Shown here piece by piece: positions 26,246-33,655 of a DNA stretch of 64,000 bases; the first letter of the stretch is position 1; every line of letters begins with the position of its first letter. Position numbers and translations under genes: made by a program. The DNA is from Aequorivita iocasae (GTDB taxonomy: Bacteria > Bacteroidota > Bacteroidia > Flavobacteriales > Flavobacteriaceae). The DNA is taken from positions 1,674,001 to 1,738,000 of the forward strand of contig NZ_CP068439.1 in assembly GCF_016757735.1 (NCBI RefSeq), written 5' to 3'. The notes beneath the pieces are model-generated. The model did not search any database. It saw nothing but the letters and a program-made list of their open reading frames with translations, and was not told the origin of the DNA.

Positions 26246-26309
26246 AATCAATTTTAACCTGTAGCCATATTTCAGGACAAGACATTGTAACAAAGGACAC
26301 TTCTTAACA

Positions 26310-27044
26310 ATGAAGTACAAAAAAATAAAACCTTACAAAGAATTAGAACCCTATATTCATTTCTATTGGGAGTTGAGAGGAAACGAAGTTGAAAGACAAT
26401 GGGAACGGGTTTTTCCAGATGGCTGTGCCGGTATTGTAATGAATTTGGGAGATTCTTGTTTGACTGACAACGGATCGACTAATATGGAATTTGGGAAAAC
26501 CTATGTGGTTGGAGCAATGACTTCATTTAAAGATAGCTTAATTGATAAGGATACACACCTAATAGGTGTTTGTTTAAAACCTGCAACTTTTTCAAATTTC
26601 TACAGCTACACTTCACAAAATGAGCTGACAAACGACACCGTAGAATTTGAAAAATCTAATTCATTTAATCTTGATAAAACAATAGAAAATCCATTTAATT
26701 ATTTTGACCATTTTTACTCCGAAAGAATAATTACCAAATTCAACCAATTACAAAAGGTTATTGGGGATATTCATTTCACAAACGGGCAAATGAGTATTTA
26801 CGAACTTTCTAGAAGACATTTCATAACGACGAGACAATTGGAGCGAAATTTCAAAAAATTCATTGGACTGTCACCGAAAGAATATTCAAACATAATTCGT
26901 TTTCAAAATGCTTTGAACATAATTAAAAACTCGAGTGAAAATCGCAGTTTATTGGATATTGCATTTGAGTGCGGTTATTATGACCATTCACATCTTAATT
27001 ATGAAATCAAGCGAAATACAGGACTCTCACCATCACAGCTTTAA
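26310..27044 (+). CDS. AraC-family transcriptional regulator
   Basis: A 244-residue regulator. The N-terminal half ('PYKELEPYIHFYWELRG', 'RVFPDGCAGIVMNLGD', 'VGVCLKPATF'-like) resembles the DUF6597 sensor part of this AraC subgroup. The C-terminal AraC HTH pair covers about residues 150-244 ('MSIYELSRRHFITTRQLERNFKKFIGLSPKEYSNIIRFQNAL', 'LLDIAFECGYYDHSHLNYEIKRNTGLSPSQL'). It begins 25 bases past the IS3 end and is followed after about 70 bases by a RibD_C-type reductase gene on the same strand, a frequent pairing in Flavobacteria. The insertion may have removed its native promoter. Confidence 0.85.
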   Translation: MKYKKIKPYKELEPYIHFYWELRGNEVERQWERVFPDGCAGIVMNLGDSCLTDNGSTNMEFGKTYVVGAMTSFKDSLIDKDTHLIGVCLKPATFSNFYSYTSQNELTNDTVEFEKSNSFNLDKTIENPFNYFDHFYSERIITKFNQLQKVIGDIHFTNGQMSIYELSRRHFITTRQLERNFKKFIGLSPKEYSNIIRFQNALNIIKNSSENRSLLDIAFECGYYDHSHLNYEIKRNTGLSPSQL

Positions 27045-27116
27045 ATGTCGGATTTATACAAAGTGTAAATGGTTTTCTAAAATTAATTTTGCCAAAACAT
27101 TAAAAGTTTAGAACAG

Positions 27117-27650
27117 ATGCGAAAAATATCACTTTTCATTGCCACAAGTTTAGACGGCTACATTGCAAAACCTAACGATGATTTGAGTTTCTTAAAACTC
27201 GTAGAAAAAGAAGGTGAAGATTATGGTTATGCAGCATTTACGGACACAATTGACACTTTGATTATTGGTAGAAAAACTTATGATTATGTCCTTAAGGAAA
27301 TTGGCTCATCATTTTATGACAATGGACAACGAGACGTATATGTCATAACAAGAACCCCAAGACCAAGTGTTGGTAGAACAACTTTTTACACAGGAAAATT
27401 GACCGATTTGGTAGCGCAACTCAAATCTGAAAACGGAAAAAACATCTATTGTGATGGTGGTGCAGAAGTAATTAATGAATTATTAAAAAATGATTTAATT
27501 GATGAATTTATTATCTCGGTCATTCCTGTTTTGCTAGGGAGTGGTACAAGGTTATTTAAAGACGGGCGACCTGAACAAATACTCGAATTTGTAAAAGTAA
27601 AAACATTTGAAACAGGCTTAACGCAACTGCATTACAAACGGAAAAAATAA
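27117..27650 (+). CDS. dihydrofolate reductase-family protein (RibD C-terminal domain)
   Basis: A 177-residue protein of the RibD_C / DHFR-like superfamily, NAD(P)H-dependent reductases. Hallmarks are 'MRKISLFIATSLDGYIAKPNDDLSFL', 'DTLIIGRKTYDYVL', 'GKNIYCDGGAEVINELLKNDLIDEFIISVIPVLLGSGTRLF' and a C-terminal 'TFETGLTQLHYKRK'. Length is typical of stand-alone members, which are not true folate enzymes and whose substrates are mostly unknown. It is co-directional with the AraC-type gene 72 bases upstream, which may regulate it. Confidence 0.85.
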   Translation: MRKISLFIATSLDGYIAKPNDDLSFLKLVEKEGEDYGYAAFTDTIDTLIIGRKTYDYVLKEIGSSFYDNGQRDVYVITRTPRPSVGRTTFYTGKLTDLVAQLKSENGKNIYCDGGAEVINELLKNDLIDEFIISVIPVLLGSGTRLFKDGRPEQILEFVKVKTFETGLTQLHYKRKK

Positions 27651-27718
27651 AAACGAACCGACAACAAAGAACTGAGGTAAAATACAACACTTTTCTTCAT
27701 TAAATTTTGACATTATTG

Positions 27719-27815
27719 TGCTGTTGTCTGTTGTCTGTTGTCTGTTGTCTGTTGTCTGTTGCCTGTTGTGGTTTGTGGGTTGTTGGTTGTTGGTTGTTGG
27801 TTGTCTGTTGTGGAA
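27719..27815. repeat. heptamer tandem repeat (CTGTTGT)n and related units
   Basis: Seven uninterrupted CTGTTGT units (27721-27769, the sixth reading CTGTTGC) are followed by variants of GTTGTTGG and GTTGTGG. Tracts of this kind change length easily. The gap 27651-28083 has no gene; after the tract comes another copy of the interspersed repeat. Confidence 0.85.
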
Positions 27816-27900
27816 TGGTTGGATGGTTGGACTATAGCTTAAGGCCTAAAGCTTACAGCCTATAGCAAAAAAGATTTATATTTGGTATTCTCCCTGGTTT
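27816..27900. repeat. third locus of the interspersed AT-rich repeat
   Basis: The units 'gaatggttggatggttggac', 'cttaaggcctaaagcttac', 'tatatttggtattctccc' and 'tggtttt' occur in the same order as at 16670-16895 and 17940-18290. The heptamer tract directly upstream appears to be an expanded version of its 'ttgttgg' part. Confidence 0.7.
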
Positions 27901-28083
27901 TAATTTGCCACTTAGGGTTTGCTATAGAAGAAGGTTTTATGTTTGTTTTATATTTGTAAAATAGGCGAAAAAAGTTATTAAATTTTGGGCTAAACCAAAC
28001 TTATTGGGGGGCTAAACCTAATACAGTCGGAATTATAAACAACTTGGTTATAATTTAGAAGGGCCTTCTATAAAACAAAGAAA

Positions 28084-28551
28084 ATGACCCAATCTGAACT
28101 CATAATTTTAAATTTTTCGGAAATAAGGCGACGAAGCATCAAACTTTGGAATGGACTTCCTGAGAGCCATTATCATTGGAAACCTGATGAAAATGCAATG
28201 ACTGCCATAGAAATGGTTAGACATGTCTTGGAAGCAGATTATGGATGGAATATTATAATCAATCAAGGGGATATGAAGAATTATAAAACACCGTGGAAGA
28301 ATAGACCATACGTTAGCGTTACTGACGAACTTGAATTTGCCAACCCTTACAGAGATACATTTTTAGAAAGTATTCGGAAGTTTTCGGATACAGATTTGAA
28401 CAAAACTGAAATTGTTCACCCAGGCAATGGAGACAAGAAAATACTTGCGAAATATTTATTGCGAATTGGATATCATGAATCTGTTCATGCAGGACAATTT
28501 CTTTCGTATTTAAGAGCAATGAAATTAGAGCGTCCAGAGATATGGGACTGA
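28084..28551 (+). CDS. DinB-family protein
   Basis: A 155-residue four-helix DinB-like protein. The metal-binding His triad is visible: one His in 'IEMVRHVLEADYGW' and two in 'GYHESVHAGQFLSYLRAM' (H-x3-H). DinB_2 proteins include bacillithiol-, mycothiol- or glutathione-dependent enzymes and many of unknown role. No signal peptide is present, so it is cytoplasmic. It stands alone between repeat tracts. Two further DinB-type genes occur at 55306 and 58562, but they are clearly different in sequence. Confidence 0.82.
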   Translation: MTQSELIILNFSEIRRRSIKLWNGLPESHYHWKPDENAMTAIEMVRHVLEADYGWNIIINQGDMKNYKTPWKNRPYVSVTDELEFANPYRDTFLESIRKFSDTDLNKTEIVHPGNGDKKILAKYLLRIGYHESVHAGQFLSYLRAMKLERPEIWD

Positions 28552-28616
28552 AGAAATTAAAAATTACTATATTTTATATGCATTCCAATTAAAAAACCCC
28601 TCATTTGGTTTTCCGT

Positions 28617-28760
28617 TTACTGTTGTGGGTTGTCTGTTGTGGGGTTGTCTGTTGTGGGTTGTCTGTTGTCCCCACCTACGCTAAAAGCTTCGGTGGACAA
28701 GTGTTGTGGGTTGTCTGTTGTGGGTTGTCGGTTGTGGGTTGTGGGTTGTTTGTTGGTTAG
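28617..28760. repeat. GTTGTGGGTTGTCT tandem repeat with embedded hairpin
   Basis: Irregular tandem copies of GTTGTGGGTTGTCT flank an embedded hairpin in which TTGTCCCCACC (from about 28663) pairs with GGTGGACAAG (28692-28701). The 13-mer TCGGTGGACAAGT here (28690-28702) also occurs inside attC-like element D (24928-24940). An open frame on the minus strand (28617-28892) exists only because the repeat lacks stops. Confidence 0.75.
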
Positions 28761-28841
28761 TTCAAAAAAAAATCTCTTAAATTTGTGAATATTAATTGGA
28801 GCGGGTACTGCATAGTAATTGTATGTATATTTTAGTATTCT

Positions 28842-29462
28842 TTGAAAACTATTTTCAAAAATGTTGAATTTATAGTGGATTCCAATCAGCACATAAAATC
28901 ACTCATCCATCACATCCGCCAAGATGTAACTCTTGATGAATATGCCATTGACAAACTTTCTTCTGTACTTGTAATTAAGGAGTTGAATAAAAAAGAGTTT
29001 TTACTTGAACCCGGTGAAACGGCCAATACAATGAACTTTATTGCACAAGGCTGTATGCGCAGTTATTATTTAGATGAAAATGCACAAGAACACACATTGC
29101 AATTAGGTATTGAACAGTGGTGGATAAATGATCTATACAGTTATTTGAGCAGGAAAAAATCGCGGATGTATGTTCAGGCTTTAGAGAAAACATTACTTAT
29201 ACAATTACCTAGAGTAGAATTAGAAAAACTCTATATTGAAGTGCCCGAGATCTCTAATTTCTTTCGTATAAAAATTCAAAGTGCTTATGTTGCCGTTCAA
29301 GAGCGCGTTATCGATAGTATGAGTGATGATGCCTATGAACGATACGATACCTTCAGAAGATCGTATCGCGATATTGAACAACGCGTGCCGCAATACATCA
29401 TCGCATCTTACCTTGGGGTAACTCCAGAATTTTTAAGTTATTTACGAAAAAAGCATTCCTAA
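28842..29462 (+). CDS. Crp/Fnr-family transcriptional regulator
   Basis: A regulator of about 206 residues with a cyclic-nucleotide-binding-type fold ('LLEPGETANTMNFIAQGCMRSYYLDENAQEHTLQLG') and a short C-terminal winged HTH ('RVPQYIIASYLGVTPEFLSYLRKKHS'). No ATG lies near the N-terminus: TTG 28842 or GTG 28875 are the candidate starts, so the true length is uncertain. Flavobacterial proteins of this group lack many Crp ligand residues. The following genes on the same strand (29539 to 32397) are likely targets by position. Its start lies just after the repeat tract. Confidence 0.8.
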   Translation: MKTIFKNVEFIVDSNQHIKSLIHHIRQDVTLDEYAIDKLSSVLVIKELNKKEFLLEPGETANTMNFIAQGCMRSYYLDENAQEHTLQLGIEQWWINDLYSYLSRKKSRMYVQALEKTLLIQLPRVELEKLYIEVPEISNFFRIKIQSAYVAVQERVIDSMSDDAYERYDTFRRSYRDIEQRVPQYIIASYLGVTPEFLSYLRKKHS

Positions 29463-29538
29463 GTTTGCTTCTTAATATACCTTAAGTTTTTTCTACTAAC
29501 AGCACTCTAATTTTGACCCATATACTAATTACTGGGTC

Positions 29539-30159
29539 ATGTTACGATTGATAAACTTTATAATATTTACCATAATTGGAACTTCAGTATCCGTTGGTCA
29601 AGCTATTAGTTTCACTCCCGAAATATTTTTAGGAAATCGCGCTACAGCATATCAACATTTTATTGGATATAAATTTAATGACACTTGGTCTATTAATAAT
29701 GTATCCCTTTATGATACAGAATACATTAATGATAAGAACAACATCTTTTTTATTAGAAATATGTTGTCCTATAATTTCACCCCACGGTTTAAAACCAATT
29801 TCGCTGCAGGTATAAAGAATCCTGGAAAATTTGCTACAATATCGACCCAATACGAGTATGCCACATCAAACTTTAGACTAAGTTATGCTATTGGCAGCAC
29901 CTATCAAAGTGGCTTCACTTTAGAACAAAATTTAAGACTTAATTACACCCCAAGATTAAGCAAAAATATCCAGGGCTACATAAACCTCTTCGTTGTAGTC
30001 AATACCAATTTAAAGGTTTTGGATAGAGGCATTCAGCAATTACGTGTAGGGATAAAGAACAAACAGCTTATTACGGGAATAGGGGCAAATTTAGATCAGT
30101 TTACAAAAGCAGAAAAAACACTTGAAAACTTCGGAGCATTTATAAAATATAACTTTTAA
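29539..30159 (+). CDS. exported small outer-membrane barrel-like protein
   Basis: A 206-residue protein with a signal peptide (ends near SVGQ, residue 21) and a mature part of alternating strands rich in Tyr, Phe and Asn, ending in 'FGAFIKYNF'. A terminal Phe is typical of outer-membrane barrels. About ten strands can be sketched. I do not recognise a named family. It is the first of five tightly spaced genes (gap of 11 bases to DoxX) that follow the Crp/Fnr-like regulator. Confidence 0.65.
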   Translation: MLRLINFIIFTIIGTSVSVGQAISFTPEIFLGNRATAYQHFIGYKFNDTWSINNVSLYDTEYINDKNNIFFIRNMLSYNFTPRFKTNFAAGIKNPGKFATISTQYEYATSNFRLSYAIGSTYQSGFTLEQNLRLNYTPRLSKNIQGYINLFVVVNTNLKVLDRGIQQLRVGIKNKQLITGIGANLDQFTKAEKTLENFGAFIKYNF

Positions 30160-30170
30160 ACATTTTAATT

Positions 30171-30572
30171 ATGAACACAAAACAACACATTGGATTATTA
30201 TTGCTAAGAGTGAGTATTGCTTTTACCATGTTAATTTACGGGATAAGCAAATTAAACTTTGGGATTGAATACATTAATGGTTTGCTCGAACACTACGGAC
30301 TTCCAACATTTTTGGGCTATGGGGTTTTTGTTGGTGAAATCATTGCGCCTCTTCTTATTATTATTGGCTTTAGAACCAAACTTGCAGGACTTGTTTTCGC
30401 TATTAATTGCTTTGTGGCAATTTTAATGGATCGGCTTCCAGACGTGTTAAGCTTAAATGAGCACGGGGGCTGGTCTATTGGGTTAATCTTTATCTATATG
30501 ATGTTCGGCCTCGCTATGTTCAATACAGGCTCTGGGAAGTATGCTTTATCAACAAATAACAAATGGGACTAA
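30171..30572 (+). CDS. DoxX-family membrane protein
   Basis: A 133-residue integral membrane protein with four helices and the DoxX pattern ('GLLLLRVSIAFTMLIYGISKL', 'GYGVFVGEIIAPLLIIIGFRTKLAGLVFAINCFVAI', 'IYMMFGLAMFNTGSGKYALS'). DoxX members are linked to oxidative stress and to quinone or thiosulfate-related redox reactions, and the role here is unknown. It lies 11 bases after the barrel-like gene and 9 before the DMT gene, so it is in an operon. Confidence 0.85.
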   Translation: MNTKQHIGLLLLRVSIAFTMLIYGISKLNFGIEYINGLLEHYGLPTFLGYGVFVGEIIAPLLIIIGFRTKLAGLVFAINCFVAILMDRLPDVLSLNEHGGWSIGLIFIYMMFGLAMFNTGSGKYALSTNNKWD

Positions 30573-30581
30573 CTACTAGTT

Positions 30582-31028
30582 ATGAAACTTTTGTTATACA
30601 TATTAGCATTAACTGGAGGTGTATTTTTAGCTGTCCAAGCCGGATTTAACTCCCAATTGGGAGGAATTTTAAAGCAGCCTATTGCGGCTGTAATAGCTTC
30701 GTCTTTAAGTAGTGTTGTTTTCGGATTCATTATGCTGCTGCTATTGGGAAAAGGCAGTATTCAACCGATTACAACAACGTCTGTGCCTTGGTACTTATGG
30801 TTTATGGGAGGGTTATTCAGTGTTATTGGTATCTCCATTTACTTCTACGCCATTCCCAAAATGGGCATTTCAAAAATGATTGCGCTTGGACTTTGCGGGC
30901 AGCTTATTTTTTCAATAGTAGCAGGAAAATATGGTTGGCTTAATCTACCAGTAGAACCACTCACCACAAAAAGGCTTATTGGAACAATAGCTATGCTAAT
31001 AGGCATTATACTTATTAATACTAAATAA
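30582..31028 (+). CDS. DMT-superfamily membrane protein (YdcZ/DUF606 type)
   Basis: A 148-residue protein with five hydrophobic helices and the YdcZ (DUF606) pattern: 'GGVFLAVQAGFNSQLGGILKQPIAAVIASSLSS', 'WYLWFMGGLFSVIGISIYFYAIPKMGISKMIALGLCGQLIFS', 'KRLIGTIAMLIGIILI'. These half-size members of the drug/metabolite transporter superfamily are presumed to act as dimers. The substrate is unknown. It is in the middle of the operon following the Crp/Fnr-like gene. Confidence 0.85.
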   Translation: MKLLLYILALTGGVFLAVQAGFNSQLGGILKQPIAAVIASSLSSVVFGFIMLLLLGKGSIQPITTTSVPWYLWFMGGLFSVIGISIYFYAIPKMGISKMIALGLCGQLIFSIVAGKYGWLNLPVEPLTTKRLIGTIAMLIGIILINTK

Positions 31029-31034
31029 TTTAAA

Positions 31035-31766
31035 ATGGAACATATTGAATACAATATCCATAACTTATTAAATCTTTACGCAACCGTTGGTAAACCATTT
31101 AATGGATATGCAAGTGACAGTGCAATAGGTTATAGCCGGATACAGGCTTCTGAATGGCCTAATAAAATTTGGTCTAACCAAAAGCTCACGCCGGATGTTC
31201 TTCAAAACATCAAAATCCTTATTGAATCGTCACAAATTAAAATGCATTTTATTGACTTTGAATTTGATGGCAAAGCAAATCATACACTTATTGAACAACT
31301 GGGATTTGAACTTAGCAGTTCCATGCCAGGTATGCATTTAAAGCTTACAAAACCTTTTGAAACCTCTAACAGATTAAGCTTCAGAATGGTGGCTGAAATA
31401 ACAGAAGCTAAAATTTGGACCGCTGTTTTTAAGCAATCCTTCGGGTATGTGATAAGTGAAGACCTGGTATTAAAGAACTTGAATAAAATACATTTCTATA
31501 TAGCTTTTGAGGATAGTAAGCCTATTGGAGTTGTTAAATTACATCTCACCAATAATATAGCTGGTATCTATAGTCTAGGTGTTCCCGTTGCTTTTAGAGA
31601 GAATGGTTTTGCTAAAGAAATCATGCACTTTGTATTAAATAAAGCAATACAGCAAGGAGCAACTGTTGCGACCTTACAAGCTTCTAAACTAGGGCAGGGG
31701 ATGTATGAAAGGATGGGATTTAAAAATGATTTTACAATGCATAGTTATAAATTAAAAACACAATAA
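31035..31766 (+). CDS. GNAT-family N-acetyltransferase
   Basis: A 243-residue protein whose C-terminal half is a GNAT fold: 'GVVKLHLTNNIAGIYSLGVPVAFRENGFAKEIMHFVLNKAIQQGA' contains the acetyl-CoA site (an R/Q-x-x-G-x-G/A variant, 'RENGFA'), and 'LQASKLGQGMYERMGFKNDF' is the typical last strand and helix. The N-terminal 100 residues resemble a degenerate second GNAT-like half. The acceptor is unknown. It is in the operon, 6 bases after the DMT gene and 1 base before the nitroreductase-like gene. Confidence 0.85.
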   Translation: MEHIEYNIHNLLNLYATVGKPFNGYASDSAIGYSRIQASEWPNKIWSNQKLTPDVLQNIKILIESSQIKMHFIDFEFDGKANHTLIEQLGFELSSSMPGMHLKLTKPFETSNRLSFRMVAEITEAKIWTAVFKQSFGYVISEDLVLKNLNKIHFYIAFEDSKPIGVVKLHLTNNIAGIYSLGVPVAFRENGFAKEIMHFVLNKAIQQGATVATLQASKLGQGMYERMGFKNDFTMHSYKLKTQ

Positions 31767-31767
31767 A

Positions 31768-32397
31768 ATGGAATTACTTAAAAACTTAAACTGGCGTTAT
31801 GCCACGAAAAAATTTGATACATCGAAGAAAGTGTCGGATGTTAATCTTAATAAACTAAAAGAGGCTATACAACTATCGGTGTCTTCCTATGGATTGCAGC
31901 TGTATAAAGTTTTAATTATTGAAGACCCAGCGATTAGAGAAAAGCTAAAACCGGTGTCTTGGAACCAAAGTCAGATTACTGATGCATCCCACTTGTTTGT
32001 TTTTTGCAATTATACAGATGCTACTCCTGAAGCCATTGACGCTTTTATTAAGCAAACGGCTGAAACGCGAGATCTCGATTTGGACAGACTGAACGGCTAT
32101 GGTGATTTTATAAAAGAAAAATTGCAAGAAAAAACACCTGAAGAAAAAACAAGTTGGTTAAAGGCCCAAACCTATCTAGCCCTTGGAAATTTATTGAACG
32201 CTTGTGCTGAGCTAAAAATAGACGCTTGCCCTATGGAAGGGTTTGAACCAGAAGCTTATAATAAAATTTTAGGACTTAATGAACAAGGCTTAAATGCTAC
32301 GGTAATTGCGCCCATAGGGTATAGACATAAGGATGACCACACTATTGGACAATTAAAAGTGCGGAGGCCTAAGGAAGCGCTTTTTGAAACAATATAA
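31768..32397 (+). CDS. NAD(P)H-dependent nitroreductase-like oxidoreductase (NfsB type)
   Basis: A 209-residue FMN-dependent oxidoreductase of the nitroreductase superfamily. Landmarks are 'NWRYATKKFDTSKKVSD' at the start, 'LSVSSYGLQLYKVLII' and 'WNQSQITDASHLFVFC', 'TYLALGNLLNACAELKIDACPMEGFEPEAYN', and a C-terminal 'KVRRPKEALFETI'. Length and order match NfsB/YfkO-like enzymes, which reduce nitro compounds or quinones and act as dimers. It is last in the operon and is followed by a strong terminator. Confidence 0.9.
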   Translation: MELLKNLNWRYATKKFDTSKKVSDVNLNKLKEAIQLSVSSYGLQLYKVLIIEDPAIREKLKPVSWNQSQITDASHLFVFCNYTDATPEAIDAFIKQTAETRDLDLDRLNGYGDFIKEKLQEKTPEEKTSWLKAQTYLALGNLLNACAELKIDACPMEGFEPEAYNKILGLNEQGLNATVIAPIGYRHKDDHTIGQLKVRRPKEALFETI

Positions 32398-32419
32398 TAT
32401 TATGACCGCTTTTTGATCT

Positions 32420-32450
32420 AAAGGTTTGGGCTAGTTCCCAAACCTTTTTT
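32420..32450 (+). terminator. rho-independent terminator of the 29.5-32.4 kb operon
   Basis: AAAGGTTTGGG and CCCAAACCTTT pair around a 6-base loop and run into TTTTTT (ending 32450). It lies 22 bases after the nitroreductase-like gene and before the second Crp/Fnr-like gene. Confidence 0.85.
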
Positions 32451-32485
32451 AATTTAGTGTCTTCATTATTAAAGAAGCTTCCCTT

Positions 32486-33061
32486 ATGGAAAATGAAATT
32501 GTAAGGTTAATTTCCAGATACCTTGAACTTACCAATGAAGAAGCTTCAGCTTTTGCGGAATGTATTCCAATTAAGTCTTTTAAAAAAGGGGATATACTTT
32601 TAAGGGAAGGTCAGGTATGCAGGGATTCCTATTTTGTAATTGAAGGCTGCGTTAGAAAATACTATATTATCGATGGTGATGAACGCACCACTGCATTTTA
32701 TGTTGAAGATGAATCCATCGCGTCCTTACAAAGCTATACAAACAAAACTCCAGCCAATCATTATTTTGAATGTGTGGAGGATTGTAGGTTAGCTGTTTTA
32801 AATTATGAAAAAGAACAGGAGTTGTTTAAACGTGTTCCCAAGTATGAAGCTTTGTGCCGTATGTCTATGGAGGATGACTTTGGTGAGCAACAGGAAGCTT
32901 TGGCCAAATTCATAACTTCGAGCCCGGAAGAAAGGTATAAAAACCTTTTGGAAACTAGACCCGATTTAATACAACGTGTTCCTCAGTACCATTTGGCCAG
33001 TTATTTGGGTGTTAAGCCAGAATCTTTAAGTCGCATAAGGAAACGAATAGCTAAGAAATAA
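32486..33061 (+). CDS. second Crp/Fnr-family transcriptional regulator
   Basis: A 191-residue regulator with a cyclic-nucleotide-binding-like N-terminal fold ('IPIKSFKKGDILLREGQVCRDSYFVIEGCVRKYYIIDGDERTTAFY') and a C-terminal HTH ('RVPQYHLASYLGVKPESLSRIRKRIAKK'). Architecture matches the regulator at 28842, but the sequences are only distantly similar. The two flank a set of five genes. It has its own transcript, since a terminator lies upstream. ATG 32486 is preferred. Confidence 0.88.
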   Translation: MENEIVRLISRYLELTNEEASAFAECIPIKSFKKGDILLREGQVCRDSYFVIEGCVRKYYIIDGDERTTAFYVEDESIASLQSYTNKTPANHYFECVEDCRLAVLNYEKEQELFKRVPKYEALCRMSMEDDFGEQQEALAKFITSSPEERYKNLLETRPDLIQRVPQYHLASYLGVKPESLSRIRKRIAKK

Positions 33062-33072
33062 ATTTTGATTGC

Positions 33073-33106
33073 AAAAAAAAAATGCCCTAGAATAAATCCT
33101 AGAGCA
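33073..33106 (-). terminator. rho-independent terminator of the small lipoprotein gene
   Basis: On the minus strand ATGCTCTAG pairs with CTAGGGCAT (one G-U pair) and runs into at least nine T residues (33082-33073). It lies 30 bases after the stop of the lipoprotein gene at 33137; the convergent Crp/Fnr-like gene ends just beyond. Confidence 0.75.
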
Positions 33107-33136
33107 TCTAAATAATACCTATTAAACAAGGAGGTG

Positions 33137-33466
33137 CTATCCTTTTCTTTTAATAACTTTTACGGTTTTATGATCAACCGTACCTAATGAAAGTATTCGA
33201 AGCCACAAACTGGATTTTGTTTCAATGGTGTACTTTTCGGCTTCCAATTCGCTAACGAGTGCTTGCACATTATTTTCTTTTACATTGATGCCCAGAATGT
33301 GCAAATCACTTGTTTTTTTAAAGGTTAGTTCTTTTGTCTTTTCCCCAAATACTTTTCCTACATTTTCAAAGGGTTTTGTTTCTGTATTCACCGCAAATTG
33401 TTGCACGGAACAGGAGGATATTGATAAACATACCAACATTCCCAATAATACTTTTTTTATACTCAT
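33137..33466 (-). CDS. small lipoprotein of unknown function
   Basis: A 109-residue protein with a lipoprotein signal (lipobox SISSC, Cys19). The mature part is a small alpha/beta domain with 'HILGINVKENNVQALVSELEAEKYTIETKSSLWLRILSLGTVDHKTVKVIKRKG', which I cannot assign to a family with certainty. It is a single gene with its own terminator. Outer-membrane anchoring is inferred from the lipobox. Confidence 0.7.
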   Translation of the reverse strand: MSIKKVLLGMLVCLSISSCSVQQFAVNTETKPFENVGKVFGEKTKELTFKKTSDLHILGINVKENNVQALVSELEAEKYTIETKSSLWLRILSLGTVDHKTVKVIKRKG

Positions 33467-33562
33467 ACTATTAATTTATTATATGAAACAAAAGTATTCT
33501 AGATTTAAACCTTGTTCATTGACTTTGGTTAAGAAGGAAGAATTACTAAAACGCAATAAATA

Positions 33563-33589
33563 AGAAGCCAGACATACAGTCTGGCTTCT
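33563..33589 (-). terminator. hairpin terminator of the second propeller gene
   Basis: A perfect 11-bp stem (AGAAGCCAGAC with GTCTGGCTTCT) and 5-base loop are followed on the minus strand by a T-rich stretch. It lies 67 bases after the stop of the T9SS protein gene. Confidence 0.7.
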
Positions 33590-33655
33590 CCATTTTAACC
33601 TAATCAATTATAACTAATCAAAAAAAATAACTAGTTTCTTTCAATCCCTAAAATA

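Larger units (their letters stand above)
24994..26284 (+). mobile_element. IS3-family insertion sequence (defective)
   Basis: Imperfect terminal inverted repeats are seen as GTCCTGAATAAAGGCTACA (25000-25018) and, at the other end, the complement of GTCCTGAAATATGGCTACA (26260-26278), 16 of 19 matching. If the ends extend to TGACCC and its partner TGTCTT, the element is 24994-26284 (1291 bp). It holds orfA and a frameshifted orfB. No clear target duplication is visible. It abuts the right end of attC-like element D. Confidence 0.75.

Noticed and set aside
27719-27815. Possible CRISPR array (regular short repeats)
   Set aside because: The units are 7 bases and adjoining, with no unique spacers and no cas genes nearby; it is a simple tandem repeat.
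28617-28892. Open frame on the minus strand with 'NRQPTTDNPQ' repeats as a gene
   Set aside because: It is only the repeat tract read in a stop-free frame, and its start lies in the Crp/Fnr-like gene.
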